DNA of 51,622 bases from Gordonia jacobaea (GTDB lineage Bacteria; Actinomycetota; Actinomycetes; Mycobacteriales; Mycobacteriaceae), in the NCBI RefSeq assembly GCF_001186365.1, contig NZ_LDTZ01000027.1, positions 1 through 51,622 on the forward strand, written 5' to 3'. Shown here one piece after another: positions 14,513 to 21,758 of this stretch. The translations under genes were made by a program, and so were the position numbers. The first letter of the stretch is position 1. Each line of letters starts with the position of its first letter. The notes under the pieces were generated by a model. That model was not told where the DNA came from. It made no database searches and worked only from the letters and a program-made list of their open reading frames with translations.

Positions 14513-15181
14513 TCAGGAGCGGCGTTGTGCGGTCCACTGCCAGTCCGGGAACTCGGCCTCGATGCGGCGGATCCGCTCGGTGGCGAGCTGACCTCTACGG
14601 TAGTCGGCGCGGCGGTTGGCGACCCACTGTCCGATCGCGAATCCTTCGATCACCGCCCGATTTCGGGCGTTGCTGGTGCCGTGCGCGGCGACATACCGAT
14701 GCAGGTGCGCGATCCCGACCTCGAATGCGGCGGCCGCCGCCGTGGCCTGAGGCGACCACTGCCAGTCAGGAAACTCGCGCTCAAACACCTCGATCCGCTC
14801 CGCCGACAGTCGGCCTTTGCGGTAGTCGGCGCGACGATTCGTCACCCACTGTCCGAGGGCGAATCCGTCGAACACCTCATGCTGACTCACGGTGCTCGTC
14901 CCATGTGCGGCGACGTAGCGGCGCAGATGCGCCAGGCCGACGTCGAACTGCGCGTCGCGCACACTCCACTGCCAGTCCGGGAACTCGGTCGCGAGCCGTT
15001 CGATCCGCTCGGCCGACAGTCGGCCCTTGCGGTAGTCGGTGCGTCTGCTGGCCACCCACACGTCGATCGGGAACCCGTCGATCCTTGCGCCGCGCGGGGG
15101 AGAGCTCGAACCCTGTGCGGCGACGTAGCGATGCAGATGCGCGAGCCCGACCTCGAACCGTCGGTCATCAGGACCACCCAT
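14513..15181 (-). CDS. helicase-associated (HA) domain repeat protein 1
   Basis: 222 residues from the ATG at 15181, which overlaps the stop of the upstream HA gene (TAATG). Three tandem repeats of about 70 residues each, with the pattern FEVGLAHLHRYVAAHG, GFxxGxWVxxRRxDYRKGRLS, AERIxxxExEFPDWQW. This is the HA domain normally found in many copies at the C-terminus of DEAD/DEAH-type helicases on actinobacterial plasmids, presumed to bind nucleic acid. Here no helicase domain is attached. It lies next to the tRNA 3' fragment at the edge of a plasmid-like gene group. Confidence 0.88.
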   Translation of the reverse strand: MGGPDDRRFEVGLAHLHRYVAAQGSSSPPRGARIDGFPIDVWVASRRTDYRKGRLSAERIERLATEFPDWQWSVRDAQFDVGLAHLRRYVAAHGTSTVSQHEVFDGFALGQWVTNRRADYRKGRLSAERIEVFEREFPDWQWSPQATAAAAAFEVGIAHLHRYVAAHGTSNARNRAVIEGFAIGQWVANRRADYRRGQLATERIRRIEAEFPDWQWTAQRRS

Positions 15182-15870
15182 TACAGGCCACCGATCGTGC
15201 CCTGAGTCGAGCTGGTTCGGATGGTCCACTGCCAGTCCGGGAACTCGGTCTCGATACGGCGGATCCGCTCGGCCGACAACCGGCCTTTGCGGTAGTCGGC
15301 GCGGCGGCTCTGGATCCAGGTGCCGATCGGGAATCCGTCGATCACATCACGCCGGGGGGCGTTGGGGGTGCCGTGCGCGGCGACATACCGATGCAGGTGC
15401 CCGATCCCGGTCTCGAACGCGGCCGCGAATACTGCGGTCTGAGGGGTCCATTGCCAGTCAGGGAATTCGCGCTCAAACACCTCGATCCGCTCCGCAGACA
15501 GTCGGCCTGTGCGGAAGTCGGCGCGACGATCCCTCGTCCACTGCCCCAACGGGAATCCGTCGACCACCTCGTCGTAACCCACGCGGCTCGTCCCATGGGT
15601 GGCGACGTAGCGGCGCAGATGCGCCAGGCCGACGTCGAACATCGCCTCCCGTACGTTCCACCGCCAGTCCGGGAACTCGGTCTCGATACGGCGGATCCGC
15701 TCGGCCGATAACCGGCCCCTGCGGTACTCGGTGCGCCGGCTGCCGACCCAACTCCCGATCAGAAATCCGTCGATCGTCGAACCGTGCGGCGGCGAGCTCG
15801 AACCGTGCGCGGCGACGTAGCGATGCAGATGCGCGAGCCCGGCCTCGAACCGCTCCTCATAACTACTCAT
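15181..15870 (-). CDS. helicase-associated (HA) domain repeat protein 2
   Basis: 229 residues from ATG 15870 (MSSYEERFEAGLAHLHRYVA). Three HA repeats with the same pattern as the next gene, ending in a short tail RTSSTQGTIGGL. Repeat 1 of this protein resembles repeat 1 of the downstream protein more than its own repeats 2 and 3, which points to duplication of a whole three-repeat gene. The TAATG overlap between the two suggests translational coupling and perhaps equimolar products. No catalytic motif is seen in either protein. Confidence 0.88.
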   Translation of the reverse strand: MSSYEERFEAGLAHLHRYVAAHGSSSPPHGSTIDGFLIGSWVGSRRTEYRRGRLSAERIRRIETEFPDWRWNVREAMFDVGLAHLRRYVATHGTSRVGYDEVVDGFPLGQWTRDRRADFRTGRLSAERIEVFEREFPDWQWTPQTAVFAAAFETGIGHLHRYVAAHGTPNAPRRDVIDGFPIGTWIQSRRADYRKGRLSAERIRRIETEFPDWQWTIRTSSTQGTIGGL

Positions 15871-15927
15871 TCGAAGCTCTCCAGCTCACTCGATCAGCAC
15901 CCCGGATCAGCGTCATCGGTTCCAGTC

Positions 15928-16116
15928 CTAGAAGTACACGGAACGGACGATCACGAACGAGATCGCAGCGGCAACGCTGGGCAGCACGAAGATCGCTGCC
16001 AAGATCGCCACGAAACGGACGGTTGTGGCCGTCGACCGCATCGCCTGGCCGATCGTTTTCCATGCGTACTTCGACCACGTGTGCGGCGGCCACGGTGGCG
16101 GTGTGCTCGCAGTCAT
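15928..16116 (-). CDS. small single-pass membrane protein, 62 aa
   Basis: Starts at ATG 16116, overlapping the stop of the upstream winged-helix gene (ATGA). The N-terminus is Pro/Trp-rich (STPPPWPPHTWSKYAWK), followed by one transmembrane helix (FVAILAAIFVLPSVAAAISF) and a short tail. No family recognised. Overlap with the replication-type gene places it in the same transcription unit. Confidence 0.6.
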   Translation of the reverse strand: MTASTPPPWPPHTWSKYAWKTIGQAMRSTATTVRFVAILAAIFVLPSVAAAISFVIVRSVYF

Positions 16117-17003
16117 GATTTCGCCTCCTGGGCAGCCTTTTTGGACTTCTTGCGTTCGTTCAACCTGCGCTTGCGCCGCGCTACGCGTCGTCGCCCCGCC
16201 CTCTCCTCGGTGCTGAAAACACCCGTCAACCCATAGTGGTGATGCTTGACGTACCCGAGCTTCGCGGACAGGTCTTCCTCCCACCGCAGTCGCTCCTCTA
16301 TCAGGCCAGCGGCCATCAGCTCCTGGATACCCTTTGTCACCGTCTTGCCTGAGATCCCGTACCAGTCCTGCATCTTCTCCCGGAGGAGCTCGACGTCAGG
16401 CTTCTTCGTTGTCTCCTTCAAGACGATCAGCAGCACCGCGAGGGCGGCAGGACTCAGCGTCGCGAAGTGCTGCTCTGTCCAGAACTCATGAGGGAGGGTG
16501 AAGTAGGCGTTGTACCAATCCTTCTTCTGACCAGCCGGTGCAACGTAGTCGTCCTTCCCGTCCTCGCGACGCGGGACGATGCGGGTCAGTCGCCCTTCCC
16601 TTTTACGTTCGACCAGTCCCAGTTCCTCGAGCTCGCCCCACGTTCGCGACAACGTAGACGGCGACCAGGTGAGCGCGTTCGCTGTCCCCGGCCCCTCCGC
16701 GGTCAGTGCGCGAACCCACACCTCGGCCGCCAGCGGAGTGTGTCGCAAGGAGAGCCACGGCCACCACGTCAGCAGCAGCAGATAGAGGACCAGCGCGCGG
16801 TGATGCCGACCCTTCGTCAGCACGCCCACCGTGCTCGGCCGCGGCTTCGTCTCATCAGGCTGTTGGACGAGGACAAACCGGTTGACTGAGTACCTGCGCG
16901 GCGACCAAGAGAGCAACTTCTCCCGCGTCGCACCTGGGCTCGGTGCGGGTGGGGGAGGCGAGGGGACCGTGCCAGATCCAGACGCCGGAATTTGCTTGTC
17001 CAT
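16113..17003 (-). CDS. winged-helix protein, possible plasmid replication initiator
   Basis: 296 residues from ATG 17003. A Pro-rich N-terminus precedes two winged-helix modules: around residues 90-140 (NALTWSPSTLSRTWGELEEL, GLVERKREGRLTRIV) and around 200-250 (YGISGKTVTKGIQELMAAGL). The C-terminus is strongly basic (RRRVARRKRRLNERKKSKKA). Tandem winged helices, basic tail and five 11-12 bp direct repeats 86 bp upstream fit a Rep-type initiator of an actinobacterial plasmid or integrative element, but I do not recognise a named Rep family. A transcriptional regulator of the element is the alternative. Confidence 0.55.
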   Translation of the reverse strand: MDKQIPASGSGTVPSPPPPAPSPGATREKLLSWSPRRYSVNRFVLVQQPDETKPRPSTVGVLTKGRHHRALVLYLLLLTWWPWLSLRHTPLAAEVWVRALTAEGPGTANALTWSPSTLSRTWGELEELGLVERKREGRLTRIVPRREDGKDDYVAPAGQKKDWYNAYFTLPHEFWTEQHFATLSPAALAVLLIVLKETTKKPDVELLREKMQDWYGISGKTVTKGIQELMAAGLIEERLRWEEDLSAKLGYVKHHHYGLTGVFSTEERAGRRRVARRKRRLNERKKSKKAAQEAKS

Positions 17004-17088
17004 GAGCGTCAGCTTGCCACGAAACGGGAACCTATCGAATCCGGATCGGAAGCCTGCCGATTGCGGTGCCGTTCCATCTCATAGGGAA

Positions 17089-17145
17089 TGCGATACTTAG
17101 TGCGATGCTAAGTGCGACACTTATGCGACGCTGATGCGAGATGCC
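17089..17145. repeat. five iteron-like direct repeats upstream of the winged-helix gene
   Basis: TGCGA-containing units (TGCGATACTTAG, TGCGATGCTAAG, TGCGACACTTA, TGCGACGCTGA, TGCGAGATGCC) start at 17089, 17101, 17113, 17124 and 17135: spacing 12, 12, 11, 11 bp, close to one helical turn. They lie 86 bp upstream of the start at 17003. Iterons of a replication origin or a cooperative operator are the two readings. From 17146 to 17340 I see no gene. Confidence 0.6.
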
Positions 17146-17347
17146 ACACCTCGATTTTGCAGATACGCGTAGTCGCTTGTTTCGCGACAAGACCATTGAG
17201 GTGATCTCAGATTTCTGTCGATCCGGCGTTGGTAACCCGGCGGATTGGGCATGTAGGCGTCCGGCGGTGCGCTTCGCGACTCGCTATCAGTGCGAGGAGC
17301 CGGTCGCCGATCCGTAGCTGATGTAGAGGCGGCGGGATCGTGTTGCG

Positions 17348-17526
17348 GTGGGAACCTCGGCAACGCGGCCGCGTCGAGCTGGCGACCTGGCCCTCATCGT
17401 GCGGGCGGCCACCCGGCCAACCCGCCGGGAGCTCCGTACTACACCGCTGATGAGCTCGACGAGGCCCAGGCCCAGGCCCAGGCGCACGCCGACCAGACCG
17501 GAGGACGGGTCGACCGGCTCGCGTAA
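17348..17526 (+). pseudogene. degenerate copy of the 66-70 aa cassette gene (copy B)
   Basis: Nucleotide similarity to 35312-35512 begins at CGCGGCCGCGTCGAG and runs to the stop. One frame gives DLALIVRAAT, the next gives YYTADELDEAQ...HADQTGGRVDRLA, so at least one base was lost between them. The helix region has an expanded GGCCCA repeat (AQAQAQ). The gene 1 homologue that should precede it is absent. It is directly followed by the conserved CCGCCCTCCC/GGTCGGTTGCC element and the DUF3800 gene. Confidence 0.7.
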
Positions 17527-17660
17527 GTCGTAAACCCGTCTCCGGTGCGCTCTGCCGCCCTCCCTCGACGGTCGGTTGCCGCAGAAGTGGCGTCGTCACG
17601 TCCGGTAGCCGTCTCGACGTTTTCAGGCCGCGTCGGACCCCTCGCATAAGGTTGTTCCCC

Positions 17661-18218
17661 ATGCTGACAGCCTGGGCCGACGAAAGCGGGTCGCGGCCGG
17701 ACATGGACCCCGGCGCGTACTTGATGTCGGCCGCCCTGTGCGATGAAGAAGACGTAGACGCCCTCCGTCACAGGATGGAAGCTCTACGCCTAGCCGAGCC
17801 TAAAGTGCACTGGCACGGCAGCAGCGAACAACGCCGAACTGAGCTCGTCACTGCGGTCGCGCAGCTCCCTCTGACCGGGTTCGTTGTTGTGCACGTTGAC
17901 AAGGACTCCTCGGATCGGCGACACCGACGAAAGTGTATGGAGTTCCTACTCCCACATCTCGCTGATATGCCGTGCTCCACGATCACTCTCGAATCACGCG
18001 GTCAACAGGACGCCAGCGATATGGACATGCTGCAAAAGCTCCGCGCGCAACGCGCCGTGGCCTCGACACTGCGGATCGATCATGCTGTCGGTCGTAACGA
18101 ACCGGCCCTGTGGGTTGCCGATATCGTGTGCGGCGCCGTCGTGCAACATCGCTGCGGCCGCGGGGACTACCTCGACATACTCGGCGCCGGAGTCGAAATA
18201 CACACCATCGGCCCCTAA
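17661..18218 (+). CDS. DUF3800-type protein (cassette copy B, gene 3)
   Basis: 185 residues from ATG 17661 (MLTAWADESGSRPDMDPGAY). The N-terminal DESGS motif, a central VVVHVDKDSSD strand and the C-terminal helix ALWVADIVCGAVVQ match the DUF3800 pattern of a conserved N-terminal Asp-Glu-Ser and a late Asp, reminiscent of an RNase H-like fold. Function unknown; DUF3800 genes are frequent near mobile elements and defence genes. It is about 90% identical to 35675-36232, including identical length. A conserved TA(A/G)GGT element close to the start suggests a short leader. Confidence 0.8.
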   Translation: MLTAWADESGSRPDMDPGAYLMSAALCDEEDVDALRHRMEALRLAEPKVHWHGSSEQRRTELVTAVAQLPLTGFVVVHVDKDSSDRRHRRKCMEFLLPHLADMPCSTITLESRGQQDASDMDMLQKLRAQRAVASTLRIDHAVGRNEPALWVADIVCGAVVQHRCGRGDYLDILGAGVEIHTIGP

Positions 18219-18221
18219 AAG

Positions 18222-18335
18222 ACCGCGAGCCACAGGCCTCGTCGTCCGGCGAGTAATCCTGTGGCTCACTTCCAAACCCACCGCAATGGGCTGGCTACGG
18301 CTCCGATTGTAGCCTCACTACGTGGCTACACGCCA
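18222..18335 (+). ncRNA. conserved double-hairpin tail after DUF3800 (copy B)
   Basis: Starting four bases after the stop, about 114 bp is 98% identical to 36236-36349. Stem 1: GAGCCACAG (18227-18235) with CTGTGGCTC (18259-18267), with an inner CTCG/CGAG stem. Stem 2: GTAGCC (18309-18314) with GGCTAC (18324-18329). It may be a terminator pair or a small RNA; conservation above that of the preceding gene is notable. Confidence 0.5.
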
Positions 18336-18361
18336 CCCACGCCCGACGCCGTGAAGGCTTG

Positions 18362-18742
18362 TCACACCCTGTCCCTCCAGCGCTCGTTCGCCGACTGCCG
18401 TGTCATCCCGGCCGCTGCCCCGATGTCAGCCCATGACCGGCCCAAACGGCGAGCCCTAGCCACCGCGACGTCGAGTCGCGCGTCAGCCTCCCTGCGGGCA
18501 TCCGCGGCGGCGCGGATCTCGGCCTCGACATCGAGAGGGTCGAGATGGTCACGCTGCCACACCGCGCGTGCGGCCTCCGCGACCTCAGGCCGATCGTCGG
18601 CATCGACGTCGCTGTCGGGGGCGAACACGCGATGCCGGGCGAGGTCCTCGAGGGACGCTGAGGGCACCCGCGCCCACTGCACCGGATCGGTCCAGGTCGA
18701 CACCGCGGAACTGGACCGGCTGGCGCAATCGCACCGCAACAA
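18362..18742 (-). CDS. HTH protein of unknown role, 126 aa
   Basis: Start taken at the codon at 18742; a shorter start is possible. The N-terminal half is acidic (LARHRVFAPDSDVDADDRPEV). The C-terminal half is a charged helix (AEIRAAADARREADARLDVA) leading into a helix-turn-helix GRSWADIGAAAGMTRQSANERW, the type seen in many small actinobacterial DNA-binding proteins. No family name can be given. It faces the DUF3800 tail from the other strand and has no operon partner; 18743-19015 contains only a short tandem repeat. Confidence 0.65.
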   Translation of the reverse strand: MLRCDCASRSSSAVSTWTDPVQWARVPSASLEDLARHRVFAPDSDVDADDRPEVAEAARAVWQRDHLDPLDVEAEIRAAADARREADARLDVAVARARRLGRSWADIGAAAGMTRQSANERWRDRV

Positions 18743-18842
18743 CCAGCCGACAATCTCGGCCGACGGCCGACGACGATCATCGTTCGGCCGCCGCTAGGCG
18801 CGGTAGAAGCCCCACGTTGCCGGAGGCCTTGAACTACGTCGA

Positions 18843-18876
18843 TGGTAGTAGTGCCACAGTGGTAGTAGTGCCACAA
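18843..18876. repeat. 17-bp tandem repeat, two units
   Basis: TGGTAGTAGTGCCACAG (18843-18859) is followed immediately by TGGTAGTAGTGCCACAA (18860-18876). It lies upstream of the HTH gene and could be an operator or simple slippage. Confidence 0.7.
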
Positions 18877-19015
18877 CGGTGCAGCGCCCCTGAGCACAAC
18901 CATGGACCAACCGAAGGACGGCTGTCTACCGGTTACGGCCTCGAATAGCACTTCATTCTTTGGAGCCGATCGCCGCTGTCCTCCGTGATCTGGGCCGTGC
19001 AGACCGGGACGACGG

Positions 19016-19606
19016 TCAGAGGCCGAATGCGCCGCCGCTGACGAGGATGACGATTCCGAGAACGATCAGCACGAGCGGGAACAGGATGTGTTCCCACCGT
19101 TCCAAGATCTCGGCGATGGCCTTGCGGGTGGTGAGGAACTTCGCGGTGAACACCAGCACGGCGACCAAGAGCAGGAACACGACCGAGTAGGCGACGATCG
19201 CCGCTGTACCCACGGTCGCGAAGACCGGGACGTAGACGCCGATGTTGTCGCCGCCGTTGGCGAAGGTCACCGCCGCCACCGTCCAGACCGCGACCTTCTT
19301 GCCCTCGAACCGTTCATCGTCGTCGCCGTTGTTGCGCCATGCTCTCCAGGCGGCGAGCAGACCGAGCAGCAGAGGAATGAGCCCGAAGTAGGCGATGGCT
19401 TCTTCGGGCAGCAGCGCCGTGACTCCCAGCGCTACGAGGACCGACGCGGCGAGGATCGCTCCGAAACCGAGATATTGTCCGGTCGCGATGGCGGCCGTTG
19501 TTCCGCGGGTTCCCGCGCCGCGGGCGAAGAACAGCGAAAGCACGATGATGTCGTCGATGTTGGTCACCAGGAAGAGTCCGATGGCCTGCAGGATCGAGGT
19601 AACCAT
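19016..19606 (-). CDS. cadD: CadD-family cadmium resistance transporter
   Basis: 196 residues from ATG 19606 (MVTSILQAIGLFLVTNIDD); an in-frame GTG at 19654 would add 16 unlikely residues. Six predicted membrane helices in two similar halves, each starting with an acidic helix motif: TNIDDIIVLSLFFA and TFANGGDNIGVYVPVF. The GQYLGFGAI motif and the terminal ILVSGGAFG are typical of CadD/LysE-superfamily cadmium resistance proteins. It exports Cd(II) or related cations. It lies 93 bp beyond the end of the MFS gene and closes the cad-type cluster. Confidence 0.88.
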   Translation of the reverse strand: MVTSILQAIGLFLVTNIDDIIVLSLFFARGAGTRGTTAAIATGQYLGFGAILAASVLVALGVTALLPEEAIAYFGLIPLLLGLLAAWRAWRNNGDDDERFEGKKVAVWTVAAVTFANGGDNIGVYVPVFATVGTAAIVAYSVVFLLLVAVLVFTAKFLTTRKAIAEILERWEHILFPLVLIVLGIVILVSGGAFGL

Positions 19607-19699
19607 TCCGGCGGATGCCCTTTCTCTGGGAGTGCACTGCTGCTCGGCTGACACGCAGTTGTGTCGCGTGCCGTAGCCGCTGTCATGGGAGTGGCTATT

Positions 19700-21277
19700 T
19701 CAGTTTCGATCACGCGCCGGTGATGTCGGCGCGGGCGCAGGAGTGTGGTTGGGGAGTTTGGCGGCGATGGCCGCGGCCAGTAGTGCGCTGATGGCGGCGC
19801 TGGCAAGGAACACTGCGGACATGGCGTGGCTGTAGGCGTGGGCGCTGGACGCGGCCAGATCGGCGCCCGCTGGGCCGGGAATCTGGGTCGCGGCAAGTTG
19901 CGCTCCGGCGATGTTGTCACGCGCCGCGCTGACCACTGGTTCGGGCAGGCCGCTCAGGTGGGGGTCGAGGTCGCGGGTGTAAACGACGGTGAGCAGGGTG
20001 CCCAGGATCGCGACGCTGAACGCGGCACCGACCTGTCGAATGGCCATCAGCAACCCAGCTCCTGCGGCGCTGCGATGCTCGGGCAGGCTCGCCATGACCG
20101 CGTCGACAGCCGGCGCCAACGCCAGCCCGGCTCCCAGGCCCACGGTCGCCAGGCACACCGCGACGAAGCCGTAGCCGGAGTCGACGGTGATGCGGGATGC
20201 GAGCACGAATCCGGCCGCGGCGATCACCATGCCGGTGGCGATCGGGATTTTGGCGCCGAGTCGGGTCACGATCTTGTCCACAGCGGCTGCGGCGACGATG
20301 ATCGCCAGCACCAGAGGCACCAAGCGCAGGCCGGTGCCGAAGGCGTCGTGGTAGCGCAGTATCTGCAGGTATTGCGGCAGCACGAACAGCACGCCGACCA
20401 GGGTGAAGGTGCCCGCGGTTGCGGCCAGGGTGGGCCAGGTGAAGGCCGGATTGGTGAACAGTGCCAGATCGACCAATGGGTCGCGGGCACGGCTTTCCCA
20501 CACCAGAAATCCCGCGATCAGCCACACACCGGCCGCCAGAGCCGCGAGCACGACGGGATCGGTCCACCCGTACGCGGGAGCCTGGATGATGCCGAATACC
20601 AGCGCCGCCGTACCGGGCACGGCGGTGAGGATCCCGAGCCAGTCCAACGCCGGTGCATGCGGGTCGACCGATTCGGGCAACAGCACCACACAGGCAACCA
20701 GGGCGGCGACACCGACCGGGACGTTGATCAGAAACACCGAGCCCCACCAGAAATGCTGCAGCAGCCAGCCACCGACGATCGGCCCCAGCGGCAACCCGAC
20801 ACCCAGTGCACCGACCCACACCGCGATCGCGCGGCGACGCTGGTCGGGGCCGAACAGGGTCGGCAGGATCCCCAGCGACAGCGGCACGATGATCGCGGCC
20901 CCGATGCCCATGACCGCGCGGGCGGCGATCAGCGAGCCGGTGGACCCGCTGAAAGCGGCCCAGGCCGAGGCGGCGACGAAGGCGACCAAACCTATCAGCA
21001 GCAGCCGTTTGCGACCGTAGCGGTCACCGAAGCCGCTGGCGGGCAGCATGAGCGCGGCGAAGACCAGGGTGTAGGCGTTGACGATCCACTGCAACTGGGT
21101 GGTGCTCGCGCCGAGGTCTTGGGCCAGGGTGGGCAGGGCGACGTTGAGAACCATCAGGTCCAGCCCGACGGTGAGCAGGGCGACGACCAGCGCCGCCAGC
21201 CCTGCCCACCGACGTGACGGGCCCGGCTCAGTCCCGGTCGTCGGCGTGGTGTTCGGGTGAGAGTGGTTCTCGCTCAT
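19700..21277 (-). CDS. MFS drug/cation exporter, DHA2 (14-TMS) family
   Basis: 525 residues. Motifs: LDLMVLNVALPTLAQDLGAS (helix 1, DHA2 motif D1), GFGDRYGRKR (motif A), LGVGLPLGPIVGGWLLQHFW (motif C in helix 5). Fourteen hydrophobic segments are visible. The N-terminal 17 residues are polar and His-rich (SENHSHPNTT), and a His-rich start can bind metals. The start lies 50 bases inside the end of lspA in another frame. Substrate is unknown; the location suggests metals or metal-organic compounds. Confidence 0.87.
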   Translation of the reverse strand: MSENHSHPNTTPTTGTEPGPSRRWAGLAALVVALLTVGLDLMVLNVALPTLAQDLGASTTQLQWIVNAYTLVFAALMLPASGFGDRYGRKRLLLIGLVAFVAASAWAAFSGSTGSLIAARAVMGIGAAIIVPLSLGILPTLFGPDQRRRAIAVWVGALGVGLPLGPIVGGWLLQHFWWGSVFLINVPVGVAALVACVVLLPESVDPHAPALDWLGILTAVPGTAALVFGIIQAPAYGWTDPVVLAALAAGVWLIAGFLVWESRARDPLVDLALFTNPAFTWPTLAATAGTFTLVGVLFVLPQYLQILRYHDAFGTGLRLVPLVLAIIVAAAAVDKIVTRLGAKIPIATGMVIAAAGFVLASRITVDSGYGFVAVCLATVGLGAGLALAPAVDAVMASLPEHRSAAGAGLLMAIRQVGAAFSVAILGTLLTVVYTRDLDPHLSGLPEPVVSAARDNIAGAQLAATQIPGPAGADLAASSAHAYSHAMSAVFLASAAISALLAAAIAAKLPNHTPAPAPTSPARDRN

Positions 21278-21758
21278 CGGAGTTTCCGATCAGAGTGGCG
21301 ATGATGAGGGCGGTCGCGCCGAGCACGATGAAGGTGTCGGCGAGGTTGAAGGTGGGCCACCAGCCGGTGTGCAGGTAGTCGGTGACCACACCGTCGGGGG
21401 CCCGGTCGATGACGTTGGCGGCGGCACCGCCCAGGATCGCGGCGAGCGCGACGCGGGTGAGCAGGTTCGCGCGCGGCGCGACCACCCATCCGCCGACCGC
21501 GACCGCGGTGGTGATCACCGTGGTGAGCGTGAGCATCACCCAGCTCGGTGCGTCGGCGGCGATCGAGAACGCCGCTCCCGGGTTGAACGCCAACTTAAGG
21601 TCCACCGGACCCGCCTCGATCGGGGCCCCGGCCAGCGTGGTCTGCGCCCACGCTTTGAGCGTGAGGTCGATACCGGCCAGCGCGGCCGCGGCAGCGACCC
21701 ACCGCAGTCGCCGCCCCCACCGCGACACGGTGGGAGCAGACGACGCGGTGGCGGTCAC
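21228..21758 (-). CDS. lspA: lipoprotein signal peptidase LspA
   Basis: 176 residues from GTG at 21758, overlapping the ATPase gene by 4 bases. Four membrane helices with the family motifs: LAFNPGAAFSIA, ILGGAAANVIDR, VVTDYLHTGWWP and FNLADTFIVLG; the last two hold the two catalytic aspartates. The enzyme removes signal peptides from prolipoproteins. A second lspA next to a heavy-metal P-type ATPase recalls the pbrB/pbrC lead-resistance arrangement and cad clusters. It probably acts in metal resistance as an accessory copy; this is inference. Confidence 0.93.
   Translation of the reverse strand: MTATASSAPTVSRWGRRLRWVAAAAALAGIDLTLKAWAQTTLAGAPIEAGPVDLKLAFNPGAAFSIAADAPSWVMLTLTTVITTAVAVGGWVVAPRANLLTRVALAAILGGAAANVIDRAPDGVVTDYLHTGWWPTFNLADTFIVLGATALIIATLIGNSDEREPLSPEHHADDRD

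Noticed and set aside
14527..15711. 394-codon plus-strand ORF across the HA-domain genes
   Set aside because: Its internal repetitiveness mirrors the HA repeats on the other strand; the minus-strand frames match a known domain and are coupled by TAATG.
17089..17145. CRISPR array
   Set aside because: The repeat unit is only about 11-12 bp with no unique spacers; it fits iterons or operator sites.
19826..21217. 463-codon ORF opposite the MFS gene
   Set aside because: Antisense shadow with Gly/Gln/Arg/Asp bias and no recognisable fold; the MFS frame on the minus strand has clear membrane helices.
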